Part shown: piece after piece, positions 35,260-45,157 of the stretch | How positions within the stretch are numbered: the first letter of the stretch is position 1 | Layout: each line of letters opens with the position of its first letter | Assembly (NCBI GenBank): GCA_032690845.1 | Contig: CM064433.1 | Coordinates: 37,198,658 to 37,262,657, forward strand | Length of the DNA stretch: 64,000 nucleotides | Direction: 5' to 3' | DNA from: Eleusine coracana subsp. coracana | Taxonomy: Eukaryota > Streptophyta > Magnoliopsida > Poales > Poaceae | Notes under the pieces: model-generated | What the model was told of the DNA's origin: nothing | Database searches by the model: none | The model's input: the letters and a program-made list of their open reading frames with translations, nothing else | Program-made: the position numbers and the translations under genes

Positions 35260-35959
35260 ATGTTGGTAAAAAAGTAAACATATTTTTTGATGCACTTTTT
35301 ATAACATCTCAAAGTGGCATGATATAGATATGTATAAAAGTGAGACAGTATTAGACATACATTAGTCATATATACTTTTATTTAAAGATATTTTTTACAT
35401 GCTATTGAGAATTCTAGAAACGTTAAAAGACTTAGAAGACATGAAAACAAAAGAAACAATGTCTTAACTATAATCAAAATTGCTTGTCGAATGAGATGGT
35501 TAAATGAGTTTACACTAAACAAATAGGTCATGGGTTCAAATCCTGTTGCTTGCAGAAATAACTCACTCATTTCAGACAACAACTAAAAAATATTTTTTAA
35601 AAATATTATGCAAAACATGTCTATATTAATAGATACGTAATATAAAATATATCAATGAAAATTATGTTTAGCTTTATTAACACATCATAAAAATATGTCT
35701 AGAATAGTTGATATGCCACAGAACGTAACTATGAAAAAAACGTATGTAAACGTGTAAACATGTTTATATCGTCTCAATAAAACATCTCATATGTTCTAGA
35801 TACGTTTTTGAAAATCCATATCTACAAGAACATCACACGGTCCGTGTGGAGACGCCTCCAACACGTTTTGTGAAAACGTCCCTATTTTATAGTAGAGATG
35901 AAATAAACATATCTAACCCTTAAATAAAATGTGTCTACAGGGGTACGTTTCTAGTAGTG
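35260..35959. mobile_element. Right end of another CACTA-like non-autonomous element
   Basis: GTACGTTTCTAGTAGTG ends at 35959: read inwards CACTACTAGAAACGTAC, a standard grass CACTA end. Upstream 35560-35900 holds repeated ACGTTTT/AAAACGT motifs like a subterminal region. The left end could not be found, so the start is approximate. Confidence 0.45.
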
Positions 35960-36299
35960 CATGTATGTCATGTTGTCGGAAAAATGCTATAGATCATTAC
36001 CAATTGAAAGGCAAATCAGATTCTAAGATCAGTCATTATATTTCACCTTAAATTTGGCTTTCAAGGACCATGTCATATATCCATCATAAAACATTATATA
36101 CATTGATGGAGGCATTCATTCCAAAGTTTTGAAATTTGTATGAAGTTTGGATCGCATTTGGAACAAAGTACATGGAAAACAACCATTTCACATGTTTGAA
36201 TCCATCTGCATCATGACAATCCAGTTTGAATCTGTTCTCTATCGACCAAACTCCTTATATGGTACTATTTGTGACATGTTTATATACCTATGAGGGCTT

Positions 36300-36582
36300 T
36301 TTCCTACGAGGGCTTTTGGAATGCAGAATTCAATCCTATCAAAGTCCTATGGATTGCATTCCTTCATGTAAGTTTTGGAGGAAAAAAAGCAAGAGGTCCA
36401 GCCTCTTGTAAAATTCCTATGAGTCTATCTCTCTCTTCAGATTCCTGTGTTTCTCCTGTGTTGCTACCAAACTATTCCTAGGACAATTTCCTGTGTTTTC
36501 AATTCCCATAGGAATGCAATGCAAAAATCCTTTGTTTTCCTATCCCTGTGTTTTTGGATTCTTGCGTTCCAAAGGAGGCCTC
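36300..36582. mobile_element. MITE with GGAATGCAGAATTC / GATTCTTGCGTTCC ends
   Basis: Left GAGGGCTTTTGGAATGCAGAATTC is mirrored on the right by GGATTCTTGCGTTCCAAAGGAGGCC. The interior has inverted CCTATGG/CCATAGG and CCTGTGTTT motifs. This pattern is a frequent grass MITE. The target duplication is not clear. Confidence 0.6.
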
Positions 36583-36597
36583 TGCCTTCCTGACTAA

Positions 36598-36870
36598 GGG
36601 GTTGTTTGGATCCATCTTGTTAAACTTTAACATCCATGTTTTACCTACTTTTAACAAAAAAAATCCAAACATCCAAACCCTCAAAATCTTTACCTAGTTT
36701 TGAGGTGGTAAAACTTGTTAAAGGTACCTATCTTGAGAAAAACTTGATAAAACTTATTAAACTTTAATATGGATCCAAACAGATGGATGTTAAATTTTAA
36801 CACCTTATTTTTTAAGTTGTTAAACTTTAACACCTTGCTAAAATTTAACAATATTGATCCAAACAGGGCC
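36598..36870. mobile_element. Tourist-like MITE, TAA duplication
   Basis: 273 bp, ends GGGGTTGTTTGGATCC...TTGATCCAAACAGGGCC, flanked by TAA at 36595-36597 and 36871-36873. The AT-rich interior has repeated TTAAACTTTAACA. It inserted shortly upstream of the cargo gene at 37140. Confidence 0.85.
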
Positions 36871-37139
36871 TAAAAGAAGGAAAAACTTTCTGCCTTCCAT
36901 TTTTTTACGACATACGCTGAAGTTCTACTCAGGACTTAAGGACAGGTGGGACCATGTTTCGCGGGCCCATGTTTTAGTGTGTTAAGCGTGCTAGTATGAG
37001 AGAAGGCGCCTCTCAACCTCATGCCCATATCAGGGGCGCACTCCCATTTCGCCATCACTCCACTCTCCTGCTTCTTGTCTTCTTCGCCGTGCTCAAACCA
37101 CCTCAAACCCTCGCTTGCCGCTCGCCATGCTCAACTGTC

Positions 37140-38093
37140 ATGGCGCCCACGAGGGACTCGAGGGAGGCCGCTGGCAAAGGCAATCTCTGCACCACTCTCC
37201 TCCTGAAGTCCGCGGTATGTTCCTGCCCATGTTCCGTGATTTTTGTACAATTTTAGGGGTTTTTCATTTGCTCAATATCTTTGCGATTCTCGATAGTTCT
37301 CGACTCTTTTAGGCCAACATCGGTACTATTTTGTGCTTTGATTTAGTTATTGAGTCGATATATCACAATTTATGGAATGGGGATTTTTTTACTGTTCATT
37401 GACTCTTTACAGAGCGGTGGTTCGTCTTCTTTCGTGGCTGGAGCATGCCACGGTGAGTCGTGCTCGCCTTCGCTAAAGCACGTCTGCGGCACTCTGGCCC
37501 CGGACGTCTTGGCGGCAGCGAAGGAGGAGGAGGAGGAGGAGGTCATCCCGGCGTCAACGCCTTCACCGAAGCGCGTCCACGGTGCTCTGGCCCCGGACGT
37601 CTCGGCGGCAGCGAAGGAGGAGGAGGAGGTCGTCCCGATGTTAGAGGAGGAGAAGGAGGTCATCCCGGTGTCAGAGGAGGAGGAGGAGTTTGTCCCAGCT
37701 TCAGAGGTGGAGGAGGAGAAGGTCGCCACGGTGGCAGCGAAGGAGGAGGAGGTTGCCTCGGCGACTGTGAAGGGGAAGGAGGTGGTCATCCCGGCGGCAG
37801 AGGAGGAGGAGGCGCTGCCAACGGAGGTCGTCAAGGTGACCATCAGAGACGACGACACCACCATCAACCACAGCAGCGATGAAGAGCCCCACTTCGCCGC
37901 TGGATTGTGCATTCCTTCCCGGTCCACCCCCTCCGGCAAGTATTGGTACCGGTGCCCGTTTTGCAACGACGACCAGGAGTACGACTCTAGCATGGCGGTC
38001 GTCATGCACGCATCCCGGTTCATCAACCACCCCCACAGCGCGGGGAGGCCCGACGCCGTCAAGATGCATCGCAAGATTGCTCAGGTTCACTGA
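37140..38093 (+). CDS. CACTA cargo gene 5: acidic XS-zinc-finger-like protein, fully open
   Basis: Exon 1 is 37140-37214 (donor GTATGT) and exon 2 is 37413-38093 (acceptor TTTACAG). The join is phase 0 and gives 251 residues with no internal stop. Residues ~40-175 are Glu/Val/Ala-rich repeats including AAKEEEEEEVIPAS, and two LAPDV blocks (CGTLAPDVLAAAKEEE and HGALAPDVSAAAKEEE) point to internal duplication. The C-terminus reads KYWYRCPFCNDDQEYDSSMA, VVMHASRFINHPHSAGRP and VKMHRKIAQVH: a C-x2-C...H-x6-H arrangement like the zf-XS finger of SGS3/IDN2 proteins, without an XS domain. The first exon (MAPTRDSREAAGKGN) is basic. ATG 37140 is chosen because it is in phase with the only good splice pair. 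Function unknown; nucleic-acid or protein binding is plausible. Confidence 0.7.
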
Positions 38094-39060
38094 TGAGTCC
38101 CCTCATCGTTGTCGTCGTTGCTCGTCTCTGTGGATGCTCGTCGTCCCCTCCTCATCATGTAGCTAGTTTCAAGTCTCGTTGTCATTGTTGCTTTTCTTTC
38201 TTTGTAGTTGTATGTTTGTGTTGAACACTTCTTATTGTGTTTTATTGACCTTTTGGTTGAACTGGATGAACTGCATTATTTTGTTAATGTATTATGTGTT
38301 CTGGTTTGCTGCTAGCTAAGGGCATGTTTGTTTCCTGGTAACACTAAGGGGGTGCTGCTACTGCAACCTAGCTGCTGTTTTTTCATTGTTTTCTTGACTG
38401 CTAATATGGTGACAACAGATTTTTCATTTTGTTGTGGGTTCATCTGCACCCACTAGCTACAAGGTAGCTTCGCCCTTGTTAATTGCAACTGACTCAAAAC
38501 AACGTCAAATAATTCAAAACTAATCACTTGCTTTCAATCACTGTTCTATGCAAAACAATGTCAAATAATTTAATACTAATCTGTTTTTCATGAAGGCATT
38601 AAAAGTTGTTACATTTGTACTGTACTTGTTTTCATGTGATTCAAAGCAAAGAAACTTTTAATCAACATGATGTCCATTCGATGGTTCTATAATATTGGTG
38701 CTTTTAATGAAGTTAACTACATCTCCAATGGTTAATAGCGCTGCTTGAAAGGTTCCTTAACTTTCAAGCGATTGAAACTTATAGCAAGGTTTGATTTTTT
38801 TTTATTTGATGGAATGTTCCCTCCAAACTTTAGGCGCGCGTGGGTGAAAATTTTTTGCGAGCCTGCCTAATTCAACTCAGCCACTCCAAATTAATGTGGT
38901 TCAGCCCGAGCCACCTACTCAAAACTCACAGCGGCATCTCAAAGGAGAAAACTCACAGCCGCTGCTACCTTTTTTCACAATCTTTTGGAGGCGGACAAGG
39001 AGAGACGGCTGGATGCTATGTAGCATTGCTCTGAGCACTAATCACGCAACTTCTACCACC
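38094..39060. other. 3' end of cargo gene 5 and upstream region of the TNPA-like gene
   Basis: T-rich, non-coding 3' flank of the cargo gene, then about 950 bp up to the ATG at 39061. GC-richer short frames at 38840-39034 (+) carry no motif. No clear promoter box could be fixed. Confidence 0.3.
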
Positions 39061-40079
39061 ATGAATATCTCCGACAATCGATCCACCGACTCTAGCGCAG
39101 CCGCGAGACGACGGCGAGACGTTGAAGCAGATCACCTTGATCCAGCAAGCGAAAGGTGAGTAACTTGCACTTGCTATAGTATGTAGTACTCTTATACAAC
39201 TGCTTAGACATCAAGATGTCCCTAGTATTGACAGTATTTATGTACACATGCGCACCCCCCCCCCCCCCATTGAGTGGTGAAACATGGATTTTAGCAGTCG
39301 AATGCACGGGAATAAATAGGGAACATCATATCAACCGGGGTCGTCTGGACGAGGATCGACTGACATTTCAAGGCCTTATATCAATGAAACACAGACTTGG
39401 TTATAGTGCGCGGGACTACTTCTACTACAAGAAGAGAAGTGGAAATAGCTCAGCAAGTCTCGAGGCATTTGATTTCACATATGACTTGGAAAAGTTAATT
39501 GATTGCATCGAGTCCGAGAAGAAAGTTAGGATGTTATTGAGAATATTTGATGAATCAGCTAATGGAGACGTTAGCATTACACTCCTAAAACGAGTGAGAG
39601 AGTTTGAGTCTGATGAGGATGAGGATGATGATGATGATTATGATATTCTTGGTGACGAGAATGTTGATGCTTACAAAGATTGGCTTCAGAAGCAAAGATC
39701 TAATACAGGTATACATGTTCTTTTTGTACTTCACAAACCACATGTAAACCATATTTTTTCTCCTATTTGACGTAGTCCTATTGTTGGTATCTTGAAGGTC
39801 TTTGCAATGTAGACTGGGATGGTTCAATTGCACCATACACTACATGGCTGAAGGAGAAAGGCCTCCTGAGAGACATAAGTAACTCTTTTCTCATTCTGAC
39901 TTCTTGTTCTGTAAACATGTTTTTTTCTTTAACTAAGACATCAGTATTTACAATGTTTCAGTGTGTTATAAAAATTATAGGGATCCTACACAAGTAGATG
40001 GTGAGGGCACTGGTTGTAGCGGATCAGGAGGAAAAGAATGGCCAATTCATGCTAGGAGAATAAAGAAGAAGGCAAAAGG

Positions 40080-40160
<81 letters not shown>

Positions 40161-42540
40161 TATTAATGTCGTAGCATTAGCCCTGAAACCTTGTAGTTTG
40201 GTACAGACACCGTATCTCATAGCCATTTGTTTTATGATTATTAGGAAATGGCAAGACTGTCGGTCGTGGTACCATGAAAGGTCTAGCTGCACTTACCAGG
40301 AGATATATGGCTAGTATTGTGAAAATGCAAATTGAATTTTCGCCAACTTTGGGTGGTACCTATGGAAAAAATAGACGTGCATTTGTGGATGAAGTGGTTA
40401 CATTTACAAGGACAAAGACTCCAATAATTGGAGTTGGACAGTGGAAACATGTAAGTGAAGAAATCAAGAATTACATCACAGAAAGCATTATGGTATGTTA
40501 TTTTCCTTGTACACCATTTATCAATTGTTGACAATATATTAACATGAGTGGCTTACAATTGGAAGGATGGGACATGGAGCACATTGGTGATGCCAAGAAA
40601 AGATACTGAAGGTTGTGCAAGAGCGCTACAAAGGATGGTGATCCACTTTTAGTGCTACATATAAGGCATACAAGAGTTATGATGCCAGAATGAGGCATAA
40701 GCCTGAAGACCTGGACATTGTAGAGTGGCACTATTTAATCAAGTACTTTGGAACTTCAAAGTTCAAGGTAACACAGTGTTCATTTCTTATTGTCCAAATG
40801 CTCCAAGGTAACTTGTGAGTCTTTTTCTCAATTGTTTGGACAAGTGGGATGAAATCCTCTAATCTTGGTTTTGTGATAAATAGTGGCAATCATAGGTATG
40901 TGAATGGCAAATTTCCCACATTACACTCAACTGTGTTAGTCAGGACCTCTATTCTATCGTTGTTGACATTTAGTACAACTATGATTGATTTGTTGTGATC
41001 TATTACTCTTTAAAGCCAGTTAATTCAGCAAATGTGTGTAGTAGGGCTTTCAGAGCTGTCGTCTTGGGAGGCTTCCATTACCAGGAGTGCATCATTTTGT
41101 GTTGCTAATTTCTTGATTCCCAAACTACCTTGTTTTTTTTGGCCTTGTAACCATGCATGTCCCAAGCAGGCAGGGATGAAAGTGTGTTGTATTGTCCATT
41201 ATTAGGAGCGTATCATCTACATATTGAACTATTGAAAAGTCCTGACCTTCTATGTTTTGCAGTGGTAGTTTGAGTTTCCTAACTGTAATTGTTAACTTTC
41301 CGTAGAAGATCAGCAGTCAGAACTCTACGAATCATATGGAAATGAAAAATATGCATGTGATGGGTTCAAAGCCTTTCTCTTAGTATAGTTGGGAAATGGT
41401 AAACATTGTCATGATTGTTCTCTGCTTGTAACACATTAATCTGATATATTAGCGATGTGTACGCTTGCATTTGTAGAGAGATATAGAAACTGGTGCTGAG
41501 CCAGGCCCTATGAAACTCTTTAAGGTTACTCACATGAAGCATGGACAATGGTCAAATGAGACGTCTGAAAGTATTTATGTGAGTGCCATAAACTTTGTGA
41601 ACTAATTTACTTTTTGTCGCAACATTATGTACATTGATCACATACATTTGTTTCTTTTCCTCAGAGCAATGCAGCCAGGAGATTGCATATGGCTGAATCA
41701 TCTGAATTGGGTTCTGACGAAGCAAGAAGTAACACATCTGCATGTGGTAAAGAGGGCCTTCTTCTCCACCAATCGTACATGGAAACAACCGACGCCAAAT
41801 CAATCAGGTTACATGGCCAAGGTTACATGCGTAATCCAAATAAAAAGCAACTGCTTAAGGAAAGAGTCCAAGAACAAGCTCTTGAGCTTGAGCAACTAAA
41901 AGCGCTTCTTGCAAAGCAAGCTACCGATAAGGAAGAAGAGGAGGAGCGACTCATGGCCAAACTTCGAGAAAAATTATTGCAAGAGTTTCCAGCAATGTTT
42001 CCACAAAACTGCAATCCGGAGGTAATTAACACTCTCATGCCCACCCTTAGATCCGAAAGATACATTTTTTTTGCAACTGTTTTTGGCATTTTTTTTTCTT
42101 TGACCCACCCAAACCAGCCCGATAGCATTTGGCCCAACCTAGAGCTTGGGCCTAGCTCCGCCACTGCCAAGCTCTGTTGCCAATTAAAGATTCATAATGC
42201 TCCTGAAAGTTTCTGAAATTGCTCACATAGATTATAGTCAAAATCTCGACTGCTTTTAAATTTGTCATATTACATAATTTGTTCTCTATTTTGTAATTTG
42301 CAGGCTGCTACCAATGAAACCAACATTGCATTAGGGACCACTGAAGGCATAATTGCAGAGGAGACCAATGAAGGGACGAACAATGTAATAAGCTGCAATA
42401 CAACAGAACGTGAAGCTAGGAACACTGAGGACAACATTGATGCAACACCAGTGCATAACACTGTTCGAACACTCGAGCCGGAGCAAGTAATGGTTTTGAA
42501 CAAGTACGGCAATCATGATGATGTGGTGCTTGGATTATAG
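39061..42540 (+). pseudogene. TNPA / Transposase_24-like CACTA protein, broken
   Basis: Exons follow GT-AG signals: 39061-39155, about 39294-39708, ~39799-39880, ~39961-40079, 40245-40491, ~40566-40768, ~41478-41579, ~41667-42021 and ~42304-42540. The protein has an acidic region (ESDEDEDDDDDYDILGDEN). The Transposase_24 region includes VGRGTMKGLAALTRRYM, IGVGQWKHVSEEIKNYITES and TFSATYKAYKSYDARMRHKP then EDLDIVEWHYLIKYFG and THMKHGQWSNETSESIY. A coiled coil follows (RVQEQALELEQLKALLAKQA). Exon 6 has a frameshift before LKVVQERYKGW and a TGA in place of Arg in GW-R-S. Such proteins bind CACTA subterminal repeats and assist excision with TNP2. It is divergently oriented from TNP2. A (TA)n tract (40080-40157) and a LINE fragment occupy introns. 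Confidence 0.85.
40850..41290 (-). pseudogene. LINE reverse-transcriptase fragment in an intron
   Basis: The minus strand reads GQDFSIVQYVDDTLLIMDN (RT active-site YxDD box) followed, after decay, by DHNKSIIVVLNVNNDRIEVL and GNLPFTYL.LPLFITKPRLE, the usual order in plant L1 RTs. It lies within the intron between exons 6 and 7 of the TNPA-like gene. Ends are approximate and it is not active. Confidence 0.8.
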
Positions 42541-43129
42541 CTAACAATATTCCAACGTCGTTATACCAAATTGAGACAAGAAGCATTATCACAACACAAA
42601 AATAAAATGTTCCGGCTCGCAAACTAAAACCTACCAAGCTGTCAAAGAATTTGGCGAAGGAATATCATGATCATGAGTCATCAAAAAGTTTCATATCTCG
42701 AAATGAGCTGATGGTTCTAAGTAGAACGTGAGGAGGCAAAAGGAATCAACATGTAAGAACTATATAGCTCCACAAGCTGTAATTCTCATCTCACTAGAAA
42801 CCCTATATATCTCTTATTTGGGCAGGAACATTGAGATTTGGCGGGGCAATATACAAGGTTTAGGATTGCCTAGGTGCGAAGCAACCTTAAATCTCCCTTC
42901 ATTGTTATCATTTCGGTATGCAAAAATTTCTGTGGATATAATTGCAGTTCTGGATTTGAATGGGTTGTATGAGTGAATACTGGATTGATGTAACTAACAG
43001 TAATATTGGATTGATGTACGTTATTCATTTTGTTGCGATACACTAAACACAGATTACCACGGCTGATATATTGATGTGATACCCTCATCTATATAGCAGT
43101 GACTATTATTCCGATGTGATACCCTTTAA

Positions 43130-44030
43130 ACTATAGCAACGATAGGTACGTCATCGCGATTCCCTTTGGCGGTATAGCAATGGCATGATAAGTGTCGCGA
43201 TTCCATTTGGGTGTATAGCAACGGCACGTCCTTTCGTCGTGATTGCAGGTGAGTGTATAGCAACGGCATAATAGGCATCGTGATTCCGTTTGGGTGTATA
43301 GCAACAGCACGTCCTTTCGTCGTGATTGCAGGTGAGCGTATAGCAACGACATGATAGGCGTCGCGATTCCGTTTGGGTGTATAGCAATGGCATGTCCTTT
43401 CGTCGTGATTGCAGGTGAGCGTATAGCAACGACACGACAGGCATTGTGATTCCGTTTGGGTGTATAACAACGACACGTCCTTTCGTCGCGATTGCAGGTG
43501 AGCCTATAGCAATGGCATGACAGGCGTCGCGATTCCATCTAGGTGTATAACAATGGCACGTCCTTTCATCGTGATTGCAGGTGAACCTATAGCAATGGCA
43601 CGACCGGTGTTGCGATTGCAGCTCAACGTATAGCAACGTGGAGGAGGTTGTTGCAGTTTGGATCAGATATCGCGAACAGCACCTGCGTGGCAATTACGGC
43701 ATTCACTGCATTTCAAGAGCGTTGCAATATTGCGTATTTGCAACTACGCAACGTTGATGTAATAGCCATTATAGCAACGATGCGTGTAGTTGCGAATCCG
43801 TCCTACTGCAATGCAGCCATCGTTGCCATATCACCTATACGCAACGTGACATGTCGTTGCAACAAGCCATAGCTACCACAACGATACAAAAAATTGATGC
43901 AATGTGCTATCGCAGTGTGACTACTTTCGATGCCTCCCAACGACATGACATCGTTGCAATAGTTTATCATCGCAACGGCCATACCCATATAGCAACGTTT
44001 TCAGGGCCTTGCGACAGACCTGAAACCTTA
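43130..44030. repeat. Right subterminal repeat array (alternating 41/42-bp units)
   Basis: TATAGCAA recurs with core positions 43176, 43217, 43259, 43300, 43342, 43383, 43425, 43466, 43508, 43549, 43591 and 43632. Spacing alternates 41 and 42 bp, so the true unit is an 83-bp dimer. One half carries GTCGCGATTCC, the other CGTCCTTTCGTCGTGATTGCAG. Beyond 43640 the motif continues in degenerate form to the element end. Long minus-strand frames here (43126-43693) are products of the repeat, not genes. Confidence 0.9.
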
Positions 44031-44034
44031 TAGT

Positions 44035-44399
44035 CCATCTATTTATAGCCTTGGAAAGTTGGTTTAGAAGGGTAACCGCCACGGAACCAGCATGTAACCG
44101 TCATCACGAGTGAATATAGCACCGACACGTGGAGGCGGTGGCTGAACCGCCTTACCTCTAGGTCGGTCAACCTGGAGGCCCACAAGTCGGCCGACCTAGA
44201 GTTGGGGCCAACTGGCCCAGCCTTCCTCTGGGTCCCTGACAGGTGGGTCCTTGTCCCTTTGAGGCGGTGCATCGGCTGAGAAACATGGGAGAATCCCGTG
44301 AATCCATGTCATCAATCTTTGTGCTAATTTGTGATTGGTTGGTTTTGATAATTCTTGGATTAATGACTTGGAAACTTCTTAATTCTAGATAAAATGACA
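44035..44399 (-). mobile_element. Gypsy LTR, 5' half (minus strand), displaced by the CACTA insertion
   Basis: On the minus strand it starts TGTCATTTTATCTAGAATTAAG at 44399, a TG start that pairs with the ...ATCAACA end at 20279. It runs to 44035 where the CACTA element ends. The content (palindromic GGTCGGCCGACC-like motifs, CACCTGTCAGGGACCC) is LTR-like and non-coding. The link to 20279-21090 is inferred from position, orientation and matching TGT/ACA ends. Confidence 0.55.
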
Positions 44400-45157
44400 T
44401 GCACTCAAATATTTACCAACACTTGTGGAAATTGTTAGTGATAATCTCCTATCACTATGTTGGTTATCCTTTTTTTAATTCTTTTATGCAGGCAATTGAC
44501 GGTCATATTCGCTTAAGGACCGTCAACACTCAACAGGCCACACATGTTTATTATGTCTCGTACCCATGCCAGAAGGACAATCTTAAAGATTGGGATGTTG
44601 TGTACAAGGTTAGGCCACACGGTAAACTACCTCTCCCAAATGATGTCAATTACACCATAAACCCAAACACATATCACGAAGATGAGTTCTTTTAAGACGG
44701 TGGGCTAGAAGGAACTTTTGAGATAGACTTAACCGAAATGTTTGAAATGGAAGCAAACAATAAGGACGTTGTAGATGAGGCTGATAATGCAGATCACTTA
44801 CGTGAACTTGAGCGATTATGTTTGGGTGTTGATGACAATCATATTCCTGCTAATCCCGATGTTGATATCGATATCGGGACAAGTGATGATGAGGATTATG
44901 ATCCAGCTGATCCCGATGATGATGATTATTTCTAGATGAACATGTATAAATTTTGTTTGCTCATTGTTATTTTGAGATGAACATTTATAATATTTTAATA
45001 TTTTGAATTCTGTTTTATATACTCTTTTATCATATGCTAATTGTTTTTCTTTTTCTTATTACAGGTGATTGGACAAAGATGATTGGACAATCCCGTGCGT
45101 ATTTAGTGCTTTGTCGTGTGCTTCGGGCACACGGCAAAGGGGCTGGTTCCCGTAGTG
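44400..45157 (+). mobile_element. 3' end of a second CACTA family with TNP2 C-terminus
   Basis: An exon from 44492 (acceptor TTATGCAG) encodes the TNP2 tail: THVYYVSYPCQKDNLKDWDV, VRPHGKLPLPNDVNY, one TAA at 44693, then DGGLEGTFEIDLTEMFEM and an acidic end (DDEDYDPADPDDDDYF) stopping at 44935. The element ends at 45157: read inwards CACTACGGGAACCAGCCCC then TTTGCCGTGTGCC, the classic grass CACTA terminus. It is unlike the ends of the 22.9-kb element. The Gypsy LTR begins directly at 44399, so this older CACTA was the insertion target. Confidence 0.85.

Larger units (their letters stand above)
34907..38475. other. Segment bounded by inverted GGCGAAGCTAC...GGGTGCAGATG arms
   Basis: The left arm 34907-34963 contains GGCGAAGCTAC and GTGGGTGCAGATGCACCCA. 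The right arm 38433-38475, read inwards, contains GGGCGAAGCTACCTTGTAG and GTGGGTGCAGATGAACCCAC. The pair encloses two MITEs and the open zinc-finger-like gene. It may be a separate DNA transposon within the CACTA element. No target duplication was found, and this motif may also occur singly in grass repeats, so the call is tentative. Confidence 0.35.
21091..44034. mobile_element. ~22.9-kb CACTA/EnSpm transposon with cargo genes
   Basis: The left end is CACTACACAAGGTTTTAGGG at 21091. The right end, read inwards from 44034, is ACTATAAGGTTTCAGG, the same end with the outermost base changed. Next to each end lie GTTGCAAC/TATAGCAAC subterminal repeats of 81 bp (left) and 83 bp (right). Inside are a TNP2-class transposase (minus), a TNPA/Transposase_24-like gene (plus), and five other reading frames. 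The flanks are the two halves of one Gypsy LTR, which supports a single insertion. The 3-bp duplication is imperfect (GAT versus CAT). Both transposase genes are broken, so it would now depend on another copy. Later insertions inside include a Tourist MITE, a Gypsy LTR-gag and a LINE fragment. Confidence 0.65.

Noticed and set aside
35484..35560. tRNA gene (GGGTTCAAATCC, a B-box-like sequence)
   Set aside because: The flanking bases do not form an acceptor stem and no A box or anticodon arm is convincing; at most a tRNA-like remnant.
37460..37882. Gly-rich 140-codon frame and Ser/Thr-rich minus-strand frame over the cargo gene
   Set aside because: Both are shadows of the GAG-rich repeat encoding Glu in the spliced plus-strand gene, which alone has start, splice sites and a finger motif.
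39961..40314. Open frame through the (TA)n tract
   Set aside because: The Ile-Tyr repeat is an artefact of the microsatellite, which lies in an intron between two TNPA exons.
43126..43693. Regularly spaced ~41-bp repeats with long antisense open frames (CRISPR-like look or repeat protein)
   Set aside because: The units are continuous tandem repeats with no unique spacers, lie at a CACTA end, and match the left-end motif. The open frames arise because the repeat lacks stops in that frame.
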